A stretch of DNA of 7,683 bases, taken from Acidobacteriota bacterium (GTDB lineage: Bacteria > Acidobacteriota > Thermoanaerobaculia > Gp7-AA8). The number at the start of each line of letters is the position of its first letter. Within the stretch, counting starts at the first letter, position 1. Both the position numbers and the translations under genes were made by a program. A model generated the notes under the pieces. It was given only the letters and a program-made list of their open reading frames with translations, was not told where the DNA came from and ran no database searches. This document shows, one piece after another, positions 1 to 7,266 of the stretch. The stretch is taken from positions 1 through 7,683 of the forward strand of contig QHVY01000279.1 of assembly GCA_003223695.1 (NCBI GenBank), read 5' to 3'.

Positions 1-1
1 A

Positions 2-1843
2 CATCGCGCCGATCGTGAAGGATTCGAGGAGCGCGAATGGACCTACGTGAAAAAAGACGGGACGACGATTACCGTCCTTCTCTCCGTGACCGCTCTGCGC
101 CGTGAGGATGGATGGCTCACCGGATTCCTGCACGTCGCGAACGACGTCACGGAACGCAAACGCGCAGAGGAGACTCTCCGCAAACAATCGGCAGCGATGA
201 CGGCGTCGATGGATGGAATTGGCATCGTGAACGATCGCCTCGAATTCACCGTCGTCAACGATGCCCTGGCAAAGTTGTACGGCTATCCCGATCCGCAGTC
301 GATCATTGGCCTTCCGCTGAATGCGCTGTATGAGCCGCCGACGTACGAACGATTCACCAGCACGATTCTGCCGATTGTGAAACAGCGCGGCCGCTGGCGC
401 GGCGAAGCGCCCGGCCTCCGCTACGACAGTTTGACGTTCCCGCAGGAAATCTCCATCAGTGCAATCGAAGGTGGTGGTCTGGTCTGCGTCGTTCGCGACA
501 TCACTGAGCGCACCTATGCCGAAGAGCAGATCAAGCATCTGGCGTATCACGATGCACTGACTGGGTTGCCGAACCGGCTGCTGTTCAAGGACCGCCTAAC
601 GGTGGCGATCTCGCATGCTCAGCGCGCGCACACCCGCATCGCGGTGCTCTTCCTCGATCTCGATCGCTTCAAAGTCATCAACGACTCACTTGGACACAAC
701 ATCGGCGATCAGCTTCTGCAGGCGGTCGCCGGCCGCGTGCAGTCGTGCGTCCGCGAGAGCGACACCGTCGCTCGGCTCGGCGGCGATGAATTTACGATTC
801 TTCTCCCTCACCTGCCCCATGCCGAGGATGCCGCGCTGGTGGCGCAGAAAATCATCGACGCAGTTCGCTATCCGTTCCAGATCGAAGGTCGCGAATTCTT
901 CATGACCACGAGCATCGGCATCAGTTTGTATCCCGACGACGGATTCGACGCCGAGACTCTCATCAAAAACGCCGACACCGCGATGTATCAGGCGAAAGAG
1001 CAGGGCCGCGACAACTATCAGCTCTTCAACGCGTTCATCAACGCGAAAGCGCTGCAGCGCATCGCGCTCGAGCATGGACTGCGAAAAGCGCTGGTCAATC
1101 AGGAGCTCGCGGTCCACTACCAGCCGATTTTCGATTTCCGCACCGGACGAATCAGCGGAATGGAAGCGCTCCTCCGCTGGAATCACCCCACCCTCGGCAT
1201 GATCCCGCCAACCGTGTTCATTCCGCTCGCCGAAGCGATTGGAGTCATGATCCCGGTCGGCACGTGGGCGATGCGCGTCGCCTGCGCGCAGGCGAAGGCC
1301 TGGCACGATGCCGGATATCGTTCGCTGTCTCTCGCAGTCAATCTCTCCGTCTGTCAGCTCCAACAGCCGGACTTGCTCGAACGCGTTGAGGAGATCCTCG
1401 ACGAGACCGGCCTCCCGGCGCGACTTCTCGAGCTGGAGATCACCGAGAGCAGCGCGATGCAGAGTCCGGAGACGAGCGTGCGCACGCTGTACGAGCTGAA
1501 GAAGCTCGGAATTCGCATCTCGCTCGACGACTTCGGCACCGGCCATTCATCACTGAGCTACCTGAAGCGTTTCCCGATCGATACGCTGAAAATCGACCAG
1601 TCGTTCGTCCGCGATATCACGCACGATCCCGACACCGCGGCGATCGTCACCGCGATCATCGCCATGGCGCACAGTCTGCGCCTGAAAGTGATCGCCGAAG
1701 GCGTGGAGTTCACGGAGCAGTCGGCGTTCCTGAAGAAATATTCATGCGATCAGATGCAGGGCTATCTGGTCAAAGCTCCGGTGCCATCGGACCGATTCGT
1801 CGAGCTTCTCGCGACGGCGTCGGACGAAGCGAGTGCCGGGTAG
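2..1843 (+). CDS. PAS-PAS-GGDEF-EAL cyclic di-GMP signalling protein, 5' partial
   Basis: The frame is open from base 2 with no stop before the left edge, so the gene begins outside the window. The in-frame GTG at 47 lies inside a PAS domain and is not the real start. Residues are counted from that GTG. The end of one PAS/PAC domain covers about 1-45 (VANDVTERKRAEETL). A second PAS covers about 47-155, followed by the signalling linker DITERTYAEEQIKHLAYHDAL. The GGDEF domain (about 165-335) has an intact GGDEF at 245-249 and an RxxD inhibitory site (RESD, 236-239) at the usual five-residue distance. The EAL domain (about 345-590) keeps E383 (EALLRW), N442, E474, D504-D505 (DDFGTG), K525, E561 (AEGVE) and Q581 (QGYL), with the spacing of active phosphodiesterases. 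Both diguanylate cyclase and phosphodiesterase activity are therefore possible, with the PAS domains as sensors. No membrane segment is seen in this part. Which activity dominates cannot be told from sequence. Confidence 0.95.
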   Translation, partial: HRADREGFEEREWTYVKKDGTTITVLLSVTALRREDGWLTGFLHVANDVTERKRAEETLRKQSAAMTASMDGIGIVNDRLEFTVVNDALAKLYGYPDPQSIIGLPLNALYEPPTYERFTSTILPIVKQRGRWRGEAPGLRYDSLTFPQEISISAIEGGGLVCVVRDITERTYAEEQIKHLAYHDALTGLPNRLLFKDRLTVAISHAQRAHTRIAVLFLDLDRFKVINDSLGHNIGDQLLQAVAGRVQSCVRESDTVARLGGDEFTILLPHLPHAEDAALVAQKIIDAVRYPFQIEGREFFMTTSIGISLYPDDGFDAETLIKNADTAMYQAKEQGRDNYQLFNAFINAKALQRIALEHGLRKALVNQELAVHYQPIFDFRTGRISGMEALLRWNHPTLGMIPPTVFIPLAEAIGVMIPVGTWAMRVACAQAKAWHDAGYRSLSLAVNLSVCQLQQPDLLERVEEILDETGLPARLLELEITESSAMQSPETSVRTLYELKKLGIRISLDDFGTGHSSLSYLKRFPIDTLKIDQSFVRDITHDPDTAAIVTAIIAMAHSLRLKVIAEGVEFTEQSAFLKKYSCDQMQGYLVKAPVPSDRFVELLATASDEASAG

Positions 1844-1892
1844 CGCCGCGCGCTCGAAGCGCGAAGACCTGCCGGCCAGTGGCCGGCGCTAC
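1840..1892. repeat. 53-bp palindromic unit between convergent genes (REP- or MITE-like)
   Basis: The ends are perfect 9-bp inverted repeats, GTAGCGCCG at 1840-1848 and CGGCGCTAC at 1884-1892. Inside are two more hairpins: CGCGCT/AGCGCG with a three-base loop (1849-1863), and GCCGGCCA/TGGCCGGC with a one-base loop (1871-1887). The right arm of the second hairpin shares bases with the outer stem, so two alternative folds are possible. The unit contains the TAG stop of the upstream signalling gene and ends 5 bases before the stop of the convergent gene. It has no T-tract, so it is not a textbook intrinsic terminator, though it could end or stabilise transcripts from both sides. Copy number in the genome cannot be judged from one copy. 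Calling it a dispersed repeat is an inference from its symmetry and position. Confidence 0.6.
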
Positions 1893-1897
1893 TCACG

Positions 1898-3291
1898 TTA
1901 GTGATGCACTGTCCGCTGACGCCCGATGGCCGTGATGGTGATGGTAATCTTTGTAATCGACTTCGCACCCGCGGCGTCTGTTCCAGTCAGCGTCACGGTG
2001 TACGTGCCTGGGACGTTGTAACTGTGCTGCACGACAGTGCCGGTGGCTGACTCGTTGTCGCCGAACTGCCACTGGAACGCGTATCCGGGAGTCCCGCCGC
2101 TGCCGGTCGCGGTGAACGTGACCGGAGCGAAGGGCCGCCAGGTTGGATGATCAGCCTTCGCCGTCGCGACAAATGGGCACAGCCGGACCAGATACGATTC
2201 ACTGCCCTGCGCGTCGGGACCTATTTGCTGAATCGACGCGACGTATCCATTCGCGAGAAACACGATCGGGAATGGCGCAGACAGGCGGCTGTGCAGCGGG
2301 TCGGGCGAGAGCAGCGTGTCGCTCTGCGAGCTGCTTCCGATCGAGGCGAAACGCCGCAGACGAGTGTCGGCAAATACATTCAGCCCGATCGTCGCGTCGA
2401 TGTAGACCAATGCCCATTCCGCGAGCGTCGGATTCCAGATCAACGAGCTTGCGGCGATATCGGAACCGCTGCCGCTCATCAGTGATGAATCGGCGGTTTT
2501 GATCGTCCCAGCCGCATTCACGATGACGTATCGCAGCTCCGTTCCGCCGCCGGTTTTCGGACTGGTGAAGATGAAGAGGATCGAATTCCCATCCGATGCC
2601 ATTCGCGGCCTGATGACCTGCCGTTCTGTGACATCGCTCTCGTTCAATGCTGTGCCGCTCACAAGTGTCATGAACGTGGCCGGAGACGGACCGGAACGCG
2701 CCCAGACAACACCCACAGTTCCGTTTGCAAACGCCGCCACACGCGGCTGCGCTGGATATGCTTCGAACGATGTAATTGTGACGTCCGTCAGAACATTACC
2801 CTCGCGTGAAATGAGGGACAGCCACAGGCCGCGGTCGAGGCCGAATGTCACCGAGTGCACGACGGCGTATGCGCTGAGAGTGTGGTTCCACGTGACGTCG
2901 AATTCATCATTGAAGGACCACGTGTGCGGCATCGGAATCGGCGAGCCGTTCGGATTTCCGGCGCGGTCGATCCGCTGCAGCATGGCCGTCGCGTCCGTCC
3001 GTTGATAGAAGAGGCCGAACTCCGAATCTGTCCAGAAGAGATGGGTCGCGCCGTTGATCGAGCTCGCGGCAATCGATCGCTCGGCCGTGATTTGATTCAG
3101 ATTCGCGTCGAATTCCAGGTGCTCGTGTCGTTCTTCGCGAGGCCAAGAATCGTTCCGTCAGTAGCGATCGGACCTGCCGCGTGATTTGGAAAACTGAACG
3201 GTTGGCTGATCGGCTGCACAGTCGACACGCATTGCGCGCGCACCATCGCTGCCGTGAAGAACACGGCCAACACCGCTATCCTCTTTCTCAT
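1898..3291 (-). pseudogene. Secreted PKD-domain protein gene, split by an apparent one-base frameshift
   Basis: The gene starts at the ATG at 3291-3289 with a clear signal peptide, MRKRIAVLAVFFTAAMVRA, and probable signal peptidase I cleavage before QC. This frame runs to a TGA at 3099-3097. The rest, LEFDANLNQITAERS and onward to the TAA at 1900-1898, is in another frame that is open only from 3157 downward. The full length is 1394 bases, and one added base gives 465 codons, which fits a single-base deletion. Restoring a G next to the TGG at 3117-3115 would join the halves as STW-EFDANLNQ. The body is rich in beta-type and Asn/Gly/Trp segments (ATHLFWTDSEFGLFYQR; repeated blocks such as IWNPTLAEWALVYID), resembling a repeat or propeller fold that I cannot name. 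The C-terminus is a PKD domain with WQFGDN, HSYNVPGTYTVTLTGTD and a closing beta strand. The likely role is extracellular or periplasmic binding or adhesion; the substrate is unknown. Strong conservation of the second frame suggests a recent mutation or a sequencing error. Confidence 0.75.
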
Positions 3292-3356
3292 CAGCAAACC
3301 CGGGGGCGGCAGTATAGCAAGGGAATCTGTTGTGGTACCTTGCCGCCTTCGCGTCG
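3292..3356. promoter_or_regulatory. Divergent intergenic region between the PKD-protein gene and kup
   Basis: These 65 bases must hold the start signals of both divergent genes unless they are transcribed from inside coding sequence. On the minus strand, TGCTATACT (3319-3311) is a good extended -10 element (TGn plus TATACT). It would place the transcript start about 13 bases before the ATG at 3291. No matching -35 hexamer is seen 17 bases upstream, which an extended -10 can do without. No clear plus-strand promoter for kup is recognisable. AAGGGA at 3319-3324 could be a ribosome binding site for an alternative TTG start of kup at 3330, and it partly overlaps the minus-strand -10. The region is too short for a c-di-AMP riboswitch. 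Confidence 0.4.
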
Positions 3357-5234
3357 ATGGAACCCGCATCGCAGCAGAGCAGCCGGCGGTATCTCGTCAC
3401 CCTTTCACTCGGCGCTCTCGGAGTAGTGTACGGCGACATCGGGACGAGCCCTCTCTACGCGCTGCGGGAGTGTTTCCGCCCCGAACACGGAGTGCCGCCG
3501 ACCCATGCGAACGTGCTCGGCACCTTGTCGCTGATCATCTGGTCGTTGATTGTCATCATCTCCATCAAGTACCTCGCACTGGTGATGCGCGCGGACAATC
3601 GCGGTGAGGGAGGAATCCTGGCGTTGATGTCGCTCGTCGGCGCGCGTGGCGATCGCCGACAGCGCTTCGCTCTCGTGTCCCTCGGTCTCTTCGGCGCCGC
3701 GCTTCTGTATGGCGACGGCATGATCACGCCGGCGATCTCGGTGCTGAGCGCGATCGAAGGATTGGAGGTGGCCACGCCGGCCTTCTCGCCGTTCGTCGTT
3801 CCGGTGACTGTCGTCGTTCTGGTCTTCCTGTTCTTTGTGCAGCGATTCGGCACGGCAAGAGTCGGCGCGGCCTTCGGGCCGGTGATGATGGTCTGGTTCG
3901 CCGTGATCGCGCTGCTCGGACTGATGCAGATCGTTCAGGAGCCGCACGTCCTCGCCGCGTTCAATCCGAATTACGGCGTGGAATTCTTCGTGAGGAATGG
4001 CCATCGAGGATTCCTCGTGCTCGGCGCGGTCTTTCTCGCCGTCACCGGCGGCGAAGCGCTGTACGCGGACATGGGGCACTTTGGTGCGCGCCCGATCCGC
4101 ATCGCCTGGTTCGCGATCGTTTTCCCCTCGCTGGTGATCAACTATCTCGGCCAGGGCGCGCTGCTGCTTCATCATCCGCGCGGCACCGAGCATCCGTTCT
4201 TTCTGCTCGCGCCGCATTGGGCGCAGTATCCATTGATTGCGCTGGCGACGGTGGCCACGATCATCGCTTCGCAGGCGGTGATCTCCGGCGCTTACTCGCT
4301 GACCCGGCAGGCAGTGCAGCTCGGTTATTCTCCACGCCTCCGGATCCGCCACACTTCGGCGCGGGAGATCGGACAGATCTACATCCCGTCGGTGAACTGG
4401 ACTCTCATGCTCTGCTCGATCGGTCTGGTGCTCGCGTTCCGCGCATCGACGAATCTCGCGGCTGCATACGGCGTCGCTGTCACAGCGACGATGGGAATCA
4501 CAACCGCACTGCTTTCGGTCGTCGAGCGCGAGCGATGGCATTGGTCACTGGCAACCGTTGTCACGGTGACCGCTCCTCTTCTGGCGATCGACATCGCGTT
4601 TTTCTCGGCCAACATCGTGAAGATCACCGAAGGCGGATGGTTTCCATTGGTGGTGGGTATTGCCGTCTATACCATGATGACGACGTGGCACACTGGCCGG
4701 CGCATCTTGAATGAGCGGCTCGCGCAACAGGCGCTCTCGATCGATGATCTCATTCGCGACCTGCAAAACAACACCATTCCACGTGTGCCCGGAACGGCGA
4801 TTTTCATGTCGCGAGCGCGCACGGGCATTCCAACGGCATTGCTCCACAATCTCAAGCACAACAAGGTGATGCATCAGACGGTTGTGATCGTCAATATCGA
4901 AGTGGAGGAAACTGCGCGAGTTGCGGACGAGCAGCGATATCGGTGGGAAGATCTCGGCAGCGGAGTTTTTCGCCTCATCGTCCATTTCGGCTTCACGGAG
5001 GACCCGAATTTGCCTGAGCTTCTCGGCAAGGTGAAAGGACCAGTGGCCTTCGCTCCGATGACCACCAGCTACTTCCTCGGTCGCGAGACTCTCATCGCCA
5101 CGCGCGCGCCGGGCATGGCTATTTGGCGCGACCATGTCTTCGCCTGGATGATGCGCAACGCCAGCAGCGCTTCGCAGTACTTTTCCCTGCCTCCGAATCA
5201 GGTGATCGAGCTCGGCGCGCAGATCGAGATTTGA
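3357..5234 (+). CDS. kup: Kup-type low-affinity K+/H+ symporter
   Basis: This inner-membrane potassium importer, driven by the proton gradient, is 625 residues from the ATG at 3357, close to the 622 of E. coli Kup. Family signatures appear in order: GVVYGDIGTSPLYALRE (22-38), ADNRGEGGILALMSL (79-93), LLYGDGMITPAISVLSAIEG (116-135), GGEALYADMGHFG (231-243), SQAVISGAYSLTRQA (305-319), QIYIPSVNW (340-348) and KITEGGWFPL (422-431). About twelve hydrophobic helices span 13-442. A soluble C-terminal part of some 180 residues follows, with NNTIPRVPGTAIFMS (471-485) and TSYFLGRETL (571-580). D27, E134 and E233 match acidic residues important in E. coli Kup (D23, E116, E229 as I recall them). The ATG lacks a clear ribosome binding site. 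A TTG at 3330, nine codons upstream, has AAGGGA five bases before it and is a real alternative (634 residues), but it would add an odd hydrophobic leader. The TGA stop shares its A with the next ATG. Confidence 0.95.
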   Translation: MEPASQQSSRRYLVTLSLGALGVVYGDIGTSPLYALRECFRPEHGVPPTHANVLGTLSLIIWSLIVIISIKYLALVMRADNRGEGGILALMSLVGARGDRRQRFALVSLGLFGAALLYGDGMITPAISVLSAIEGLEVATPAFSPFVVPVTVVVLVFLFFVQRFGTARVGAAFGPVMMVWFAVIALLGLMQIVQEPHVLAAFNPNYGVEFFVRNGHRGFLVLGAVFLAVTGGEALYADMGHFGARPIRIAWFAIVFPSLVINYLGQGALLLHHPRGTEHPFFLLAPHWAQYPLIALATVATIIASQAVISGAYSLTRQAVQLGYSPRLRIRHTSAREIGQIYIPSVNWTLMLCSIGLVLAFRASTNLAAAYGVAVTATMGITTALLSVVERERWHWSLATVVTVTAPLLAIDIAFFSANIVKITEGGWFPLVVGIAVYTMMTTWHTGRRILNERLAQQALSIDDLIRDLQNNTIPRVPGTAIFMSRARTGIPTALLHNLKHNKVMHQTVVIVNIEVEETARVADEQRYRWEDLGSGVFRLIVHFGFTEDPNLPELLGKVKGPVAFAPMTTSYFLGRETLIATRAPGMAIWRDHVFAWMMRNASSASQYFSLPPNQVIELGAQIEI

Positions 5235-7225
5235 TGGCCGATCGGGAGAAACCGGAAGGAGAAGAGACGCGGATCCGCCGGCTGCGGCGGATCGTGATCG
5301 GAAAAGCGCGCAACGTCAGCGATCCGGAGATCTTCCACCACACAACTCTGATCGCATTTCTGGCGTGGGTCGGTCTCGGCGCCGACGGGCTGTCGTCATC
5401 CGCGTACGGTCCTGAAGAGGCCTACAAAGCGCTCGGCGCGCACAATCATCTCGCGATCATCCTCACTGCGATGACCGCGATCACGATCGCGGTGATCTCC
5501 ACCGCATACTCAAACCTTATTGAGTACTTCCCGGGCGGTGGCGGCGGATACCTCGTGGCCACGAAGATGCTCGGCAATCGCGTCGGTGTGGTCTCCGGCT
5601 GCGCGCTGCTCGTTGATTACGTGCTGACGATCACGGTATCGATCGCCAATGGTTGCGATCAGATCTGGTCGTTTCTTCCGCTCTCTTTATTACATTACAA
5701 ATTAATAGCAGAGATTATCATCATCATTTTACTAGTCGTCCTGAATCTGCGCGGTGTGAAGGAGTCGGTCACGTTCCTCATGCCGATCTTCGTCGCGTTT
5801 CTCATCATGCACGCGATTCTCATCGTCTACACGATCGGACGCGATTTCGGCACGATGCCGCAGATTTTTCATGGCGCAGCGCGTGACTTTCACGCCTCGG
5901 CGCAATCGCTCGGATGGCTGCCGCTGATGTTGCTGATCCTGCGCGCCTATTCGCTCGGCGGCGGCACGTACACCGGAATCGAGGCCGTCTCAAACGGCGT
6001 GTCCATTCTCCGCGAGCCGCGCGTGGCCACGGCGCGCAAAACGATGCTGCTGATGGCCACCTCGCTCGCATTCACCGCCGGCGGCATCATGTTCAGCTAC
6101 CTGCTGACGAATTCGCATCCCGTTCCCGGACGCACGATGAACGCAGTGCTTCTCGGAAACGTATTCGGCACCTGGCCGATGGGCAAAGTCCTGGTCATCT
6201 TCTCGCTGGTGACCGAGGCGGCGCTGCTGTTCGTAGCGGCGCAGGCGGGATTCCTCGACGGCCCGCGCATTCTGTCGAATATGGCGATCGACTCGTGGAT
6301 GCCGCACCGCTTTTCGCAACTGTCGGATCGCCTCGTCACGCAGGACGGAATCCTGATGATGGGTCTCGCTGCGCTCGCGGCACTTCTCTACACACGCGGA
6401 GATGTGACGATCATCGTCGTCATGTATTCGATCAACGTGTTCATCACGTTTTCGCTCTCGTTGTTAGGCATGTCCAAACACTTCATACAGGATCGCGACA
6501 AAGAGTCGAATTGGAAACCCCGGCTTCTGCTCCACGGCATCGGATTCCTCATGTGCGCGAGCATCCTCGGCGTTACGATTTTCGAGAAGTTCGCGTCCGG
6601 CGGTTGGATCACCATCGCCATCACCGGCGTGCTGATCGGCATCGCGTTCGCCATTCACAAACATTATCGGCGCGTCAGCGCCGGTATGAAGAGCCTCGAT
6701 GATGTGCTGAAAGACCTCCCTCCCGCCCCGGGAGCCGAGGCGTCCACGCGCCTCGATAAGAACGTGCCGACCGCTGTGATCATGGTGAAGTCGTTTTCGG
6801 GATTCGGCATCCATGAAGTGCTATCGATTCACCGGCTGTTTCCGCGGATGTTCAAGAATTTCATTTTCGTGAGCGCGGCGGTGGTCGACTCCGGGTCGTT
6901 CAAGGGCGCGCAGGAGATCGAGAGCCTCGAGGACGAGACGCGCTCGAATCTGCAGAAGTACGTCGCCTGGGCGCAGGGTCAGGGCATGGCCGCCGATTAT
7001 CGAATCGCGATCGGCACCGAAGCCGTCGACAGCATCACTGAGGTCTGCAGAAATATTGCGGAGGAATATCCACGGGCAATCTTCTTCATGGGCCGGCTGA
7101 TCTTCCGCGAGGAGAAGTGGTACTACCGCCTGCTGCACAACGAGACGCCGAACGCGATCCAGCGGCGTCTGCAGTTTGACGGGCTGCAGGCGATCGTGCT
7201 GCCGATCAGGGTTCTTCAATCGTGA
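5234..7225 (+). CDS. KimA (YdaO)-like APC-superfamily transporter, probable K+ importer
   Basis: The start is the ATG at 5234, which shares its A with the kup TGA (TGATG); the 37 codons open upstream lie inside kup. The 663-residue product has a basic N-terminus, about twelve hydrophobic helices (36-474) and a soluble C-terminal domain (about 480-663). Automatic pipelines would probably say amino-acid permease. From memory it aligns well with Bacillus subtilis KimA: ADGLSSSAYG (50-59) with SDALSSVAYG, LLVDYVLTITVS (125-136) with LLVDYILTVAVS, YTGIEAVSN (246-254) with LTGVEAISN, MYSINVFITFSLSLLGM (397-413) with its Y377 region, and EEKWYYRLLHNETP (626-639) with KKRWHTILHNQSA. The K+ ligands I recall for KimA (D36, Y43, D117, Y118, T121, S125, T230) correspond to D51, Y58, D128, Y129, T132, S136 and T247, all kept. 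GGW at 456-458 echoes the GGW of Kup. The product is longer than KimA (607), mostly at the N-terminus and in the soluble part. The overlap implies translational coupling with kup. K+ as substrate is an inference; amino-acid transport is the alternative. Confidence 0.85.
   Translation: MADREKPEGEETRIRRLRRIVIGKARNVSDPEIFHHTTLIAFLAWVGLGADGLSSSAYGPEEAYKALGAHNHLAIILTAMTAITIAVISTAYSNLIEYFPGGGGGYLVATKMLGNRVGVVSGCALLVDYVLTITVSIANGCDQIWSFLPLSLLHYKLIAEIIIIILLVVLNLRGVKESVTFLMPIFVAFLIMHAILIVYTIGRDFGTMPQIFHGAARDFHASAQSLGWLPLMLLILRAYSLGGGTYTGIEAVSNGVSILREPRVATARKTMLLMATSLAFTAGGIMFSYLLTNSHPVPGRTMNAVLLGNVFGTWPMGKVLVIFSLVTEAALLFVAAQAGFLDGPRILSNMAIDSWMPHRFSQLSDRLVTQDGILMMGLAALAALLYTRGDVTIIVVMYSINVFITFSLSLLGMSKHFIQDRDKESNWKPRLLLHGIGFLMCASILGVTIFEKFASGGWITIAITGVLIGIAFAIHKHYRRVSAGMKSLDDVLKDLPPAPGAEASTRLDKNVPTAVIMVKSFSGFGIHEVLSIHRLFPRMFKNFIFVSAAVVDSGSFKGAQEIESLEDETRSNLQKYVAWAQGQGMAADYRIAIGTEAVDSITEVCRNIAEEYPRAIFFMGRLIFREEKWYYRLLHNETPNAIQRRLQFDGLQAIVLPIRVLQS
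5687..5734 (+). other. AT-rich cluster of rare codons inside the KimA-like gene
   Basis: Sixteen consecutive codons for residues 152-167 are TTA TTA CAT TAC AAA TTA, then ATA GCA GAG ATT ATC ATC, then ATC ATT TTA CTA. Three TTA, one ATA and then another TTA and CTA in so short a run is unlike the flanking sequence, where Leu is mostly CTC or CTG and Ile is ATC. Local A+T is about 80%, against about 40% around it. The stretch encodes the loop before, and the first half of, a membrane helix made of five Ile in a row. It could slow translation during membrane insertion, be a chance patch, or hide an internal promoter. The reading frame is intact across it. Confidence 0.7.
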
Positions 7226-7266
7226 TTTGGAATAACGTCTGCTGAATCAGCCGTTTGGGCTCGCGC

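Noticed and set aside
686..1546. 286-codon minus-strand frame opposite the GGDEF-EAL gene
   Set aside because: It is a shadow of the coding frame with low-complexity charged composition, and the plus-strand frame carries clear catalytic motifs.
3292..3356. Possible c-di-AMP (ydaO-type) riboswitch ahead of the potassium transporters
   Set aside because: Sixty-five bases are too few for that riboswitch class and no matching helices were seen. The KimA-like gene itself has no leader at all.
3649..3656. GCGATCGC octamer, recalling the cyanobacterial HIP1 repeat
   Set aside because: It is not clearly over-represented here and fits GC-rich codon use for Ile, Ala and Arg. Nothing else in the window suggests cyanobacteria.
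3405..4541. Long open frame of 378 codons on the minus strand opposite kup
   Set aside because: Its product is Arg/His/Asp-rich with no recognisable fold, and it lies wholly opposite strongly conserved kup codons. Long antisense frames are expected in GC-rich genes.
5123..5233. Upstream extension of the KimA-like protein to an ATG at 5123
   Set aside because: It would overlap kup by 112 bases and add a hydrophilic Arg-rich leader unlike the family. The ATG at 5234, overlapping the kup stop, is a typical coupled start.
5914..6702. 262-codon plus-strand frame inside the KimA-like gene
   Set aside because: It is an out-of-frame Arg/His-rich shadow; the overlapping transporter frame has conserved membrane helices and binding residues.
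7241..7251. Short inverted repeat GCTGA-A-TCAGC between the transporter gene and efp
   Set aside because: A five-base stem with a one-base loop and no T-tract cannot act as a terminator and is expected by chance.
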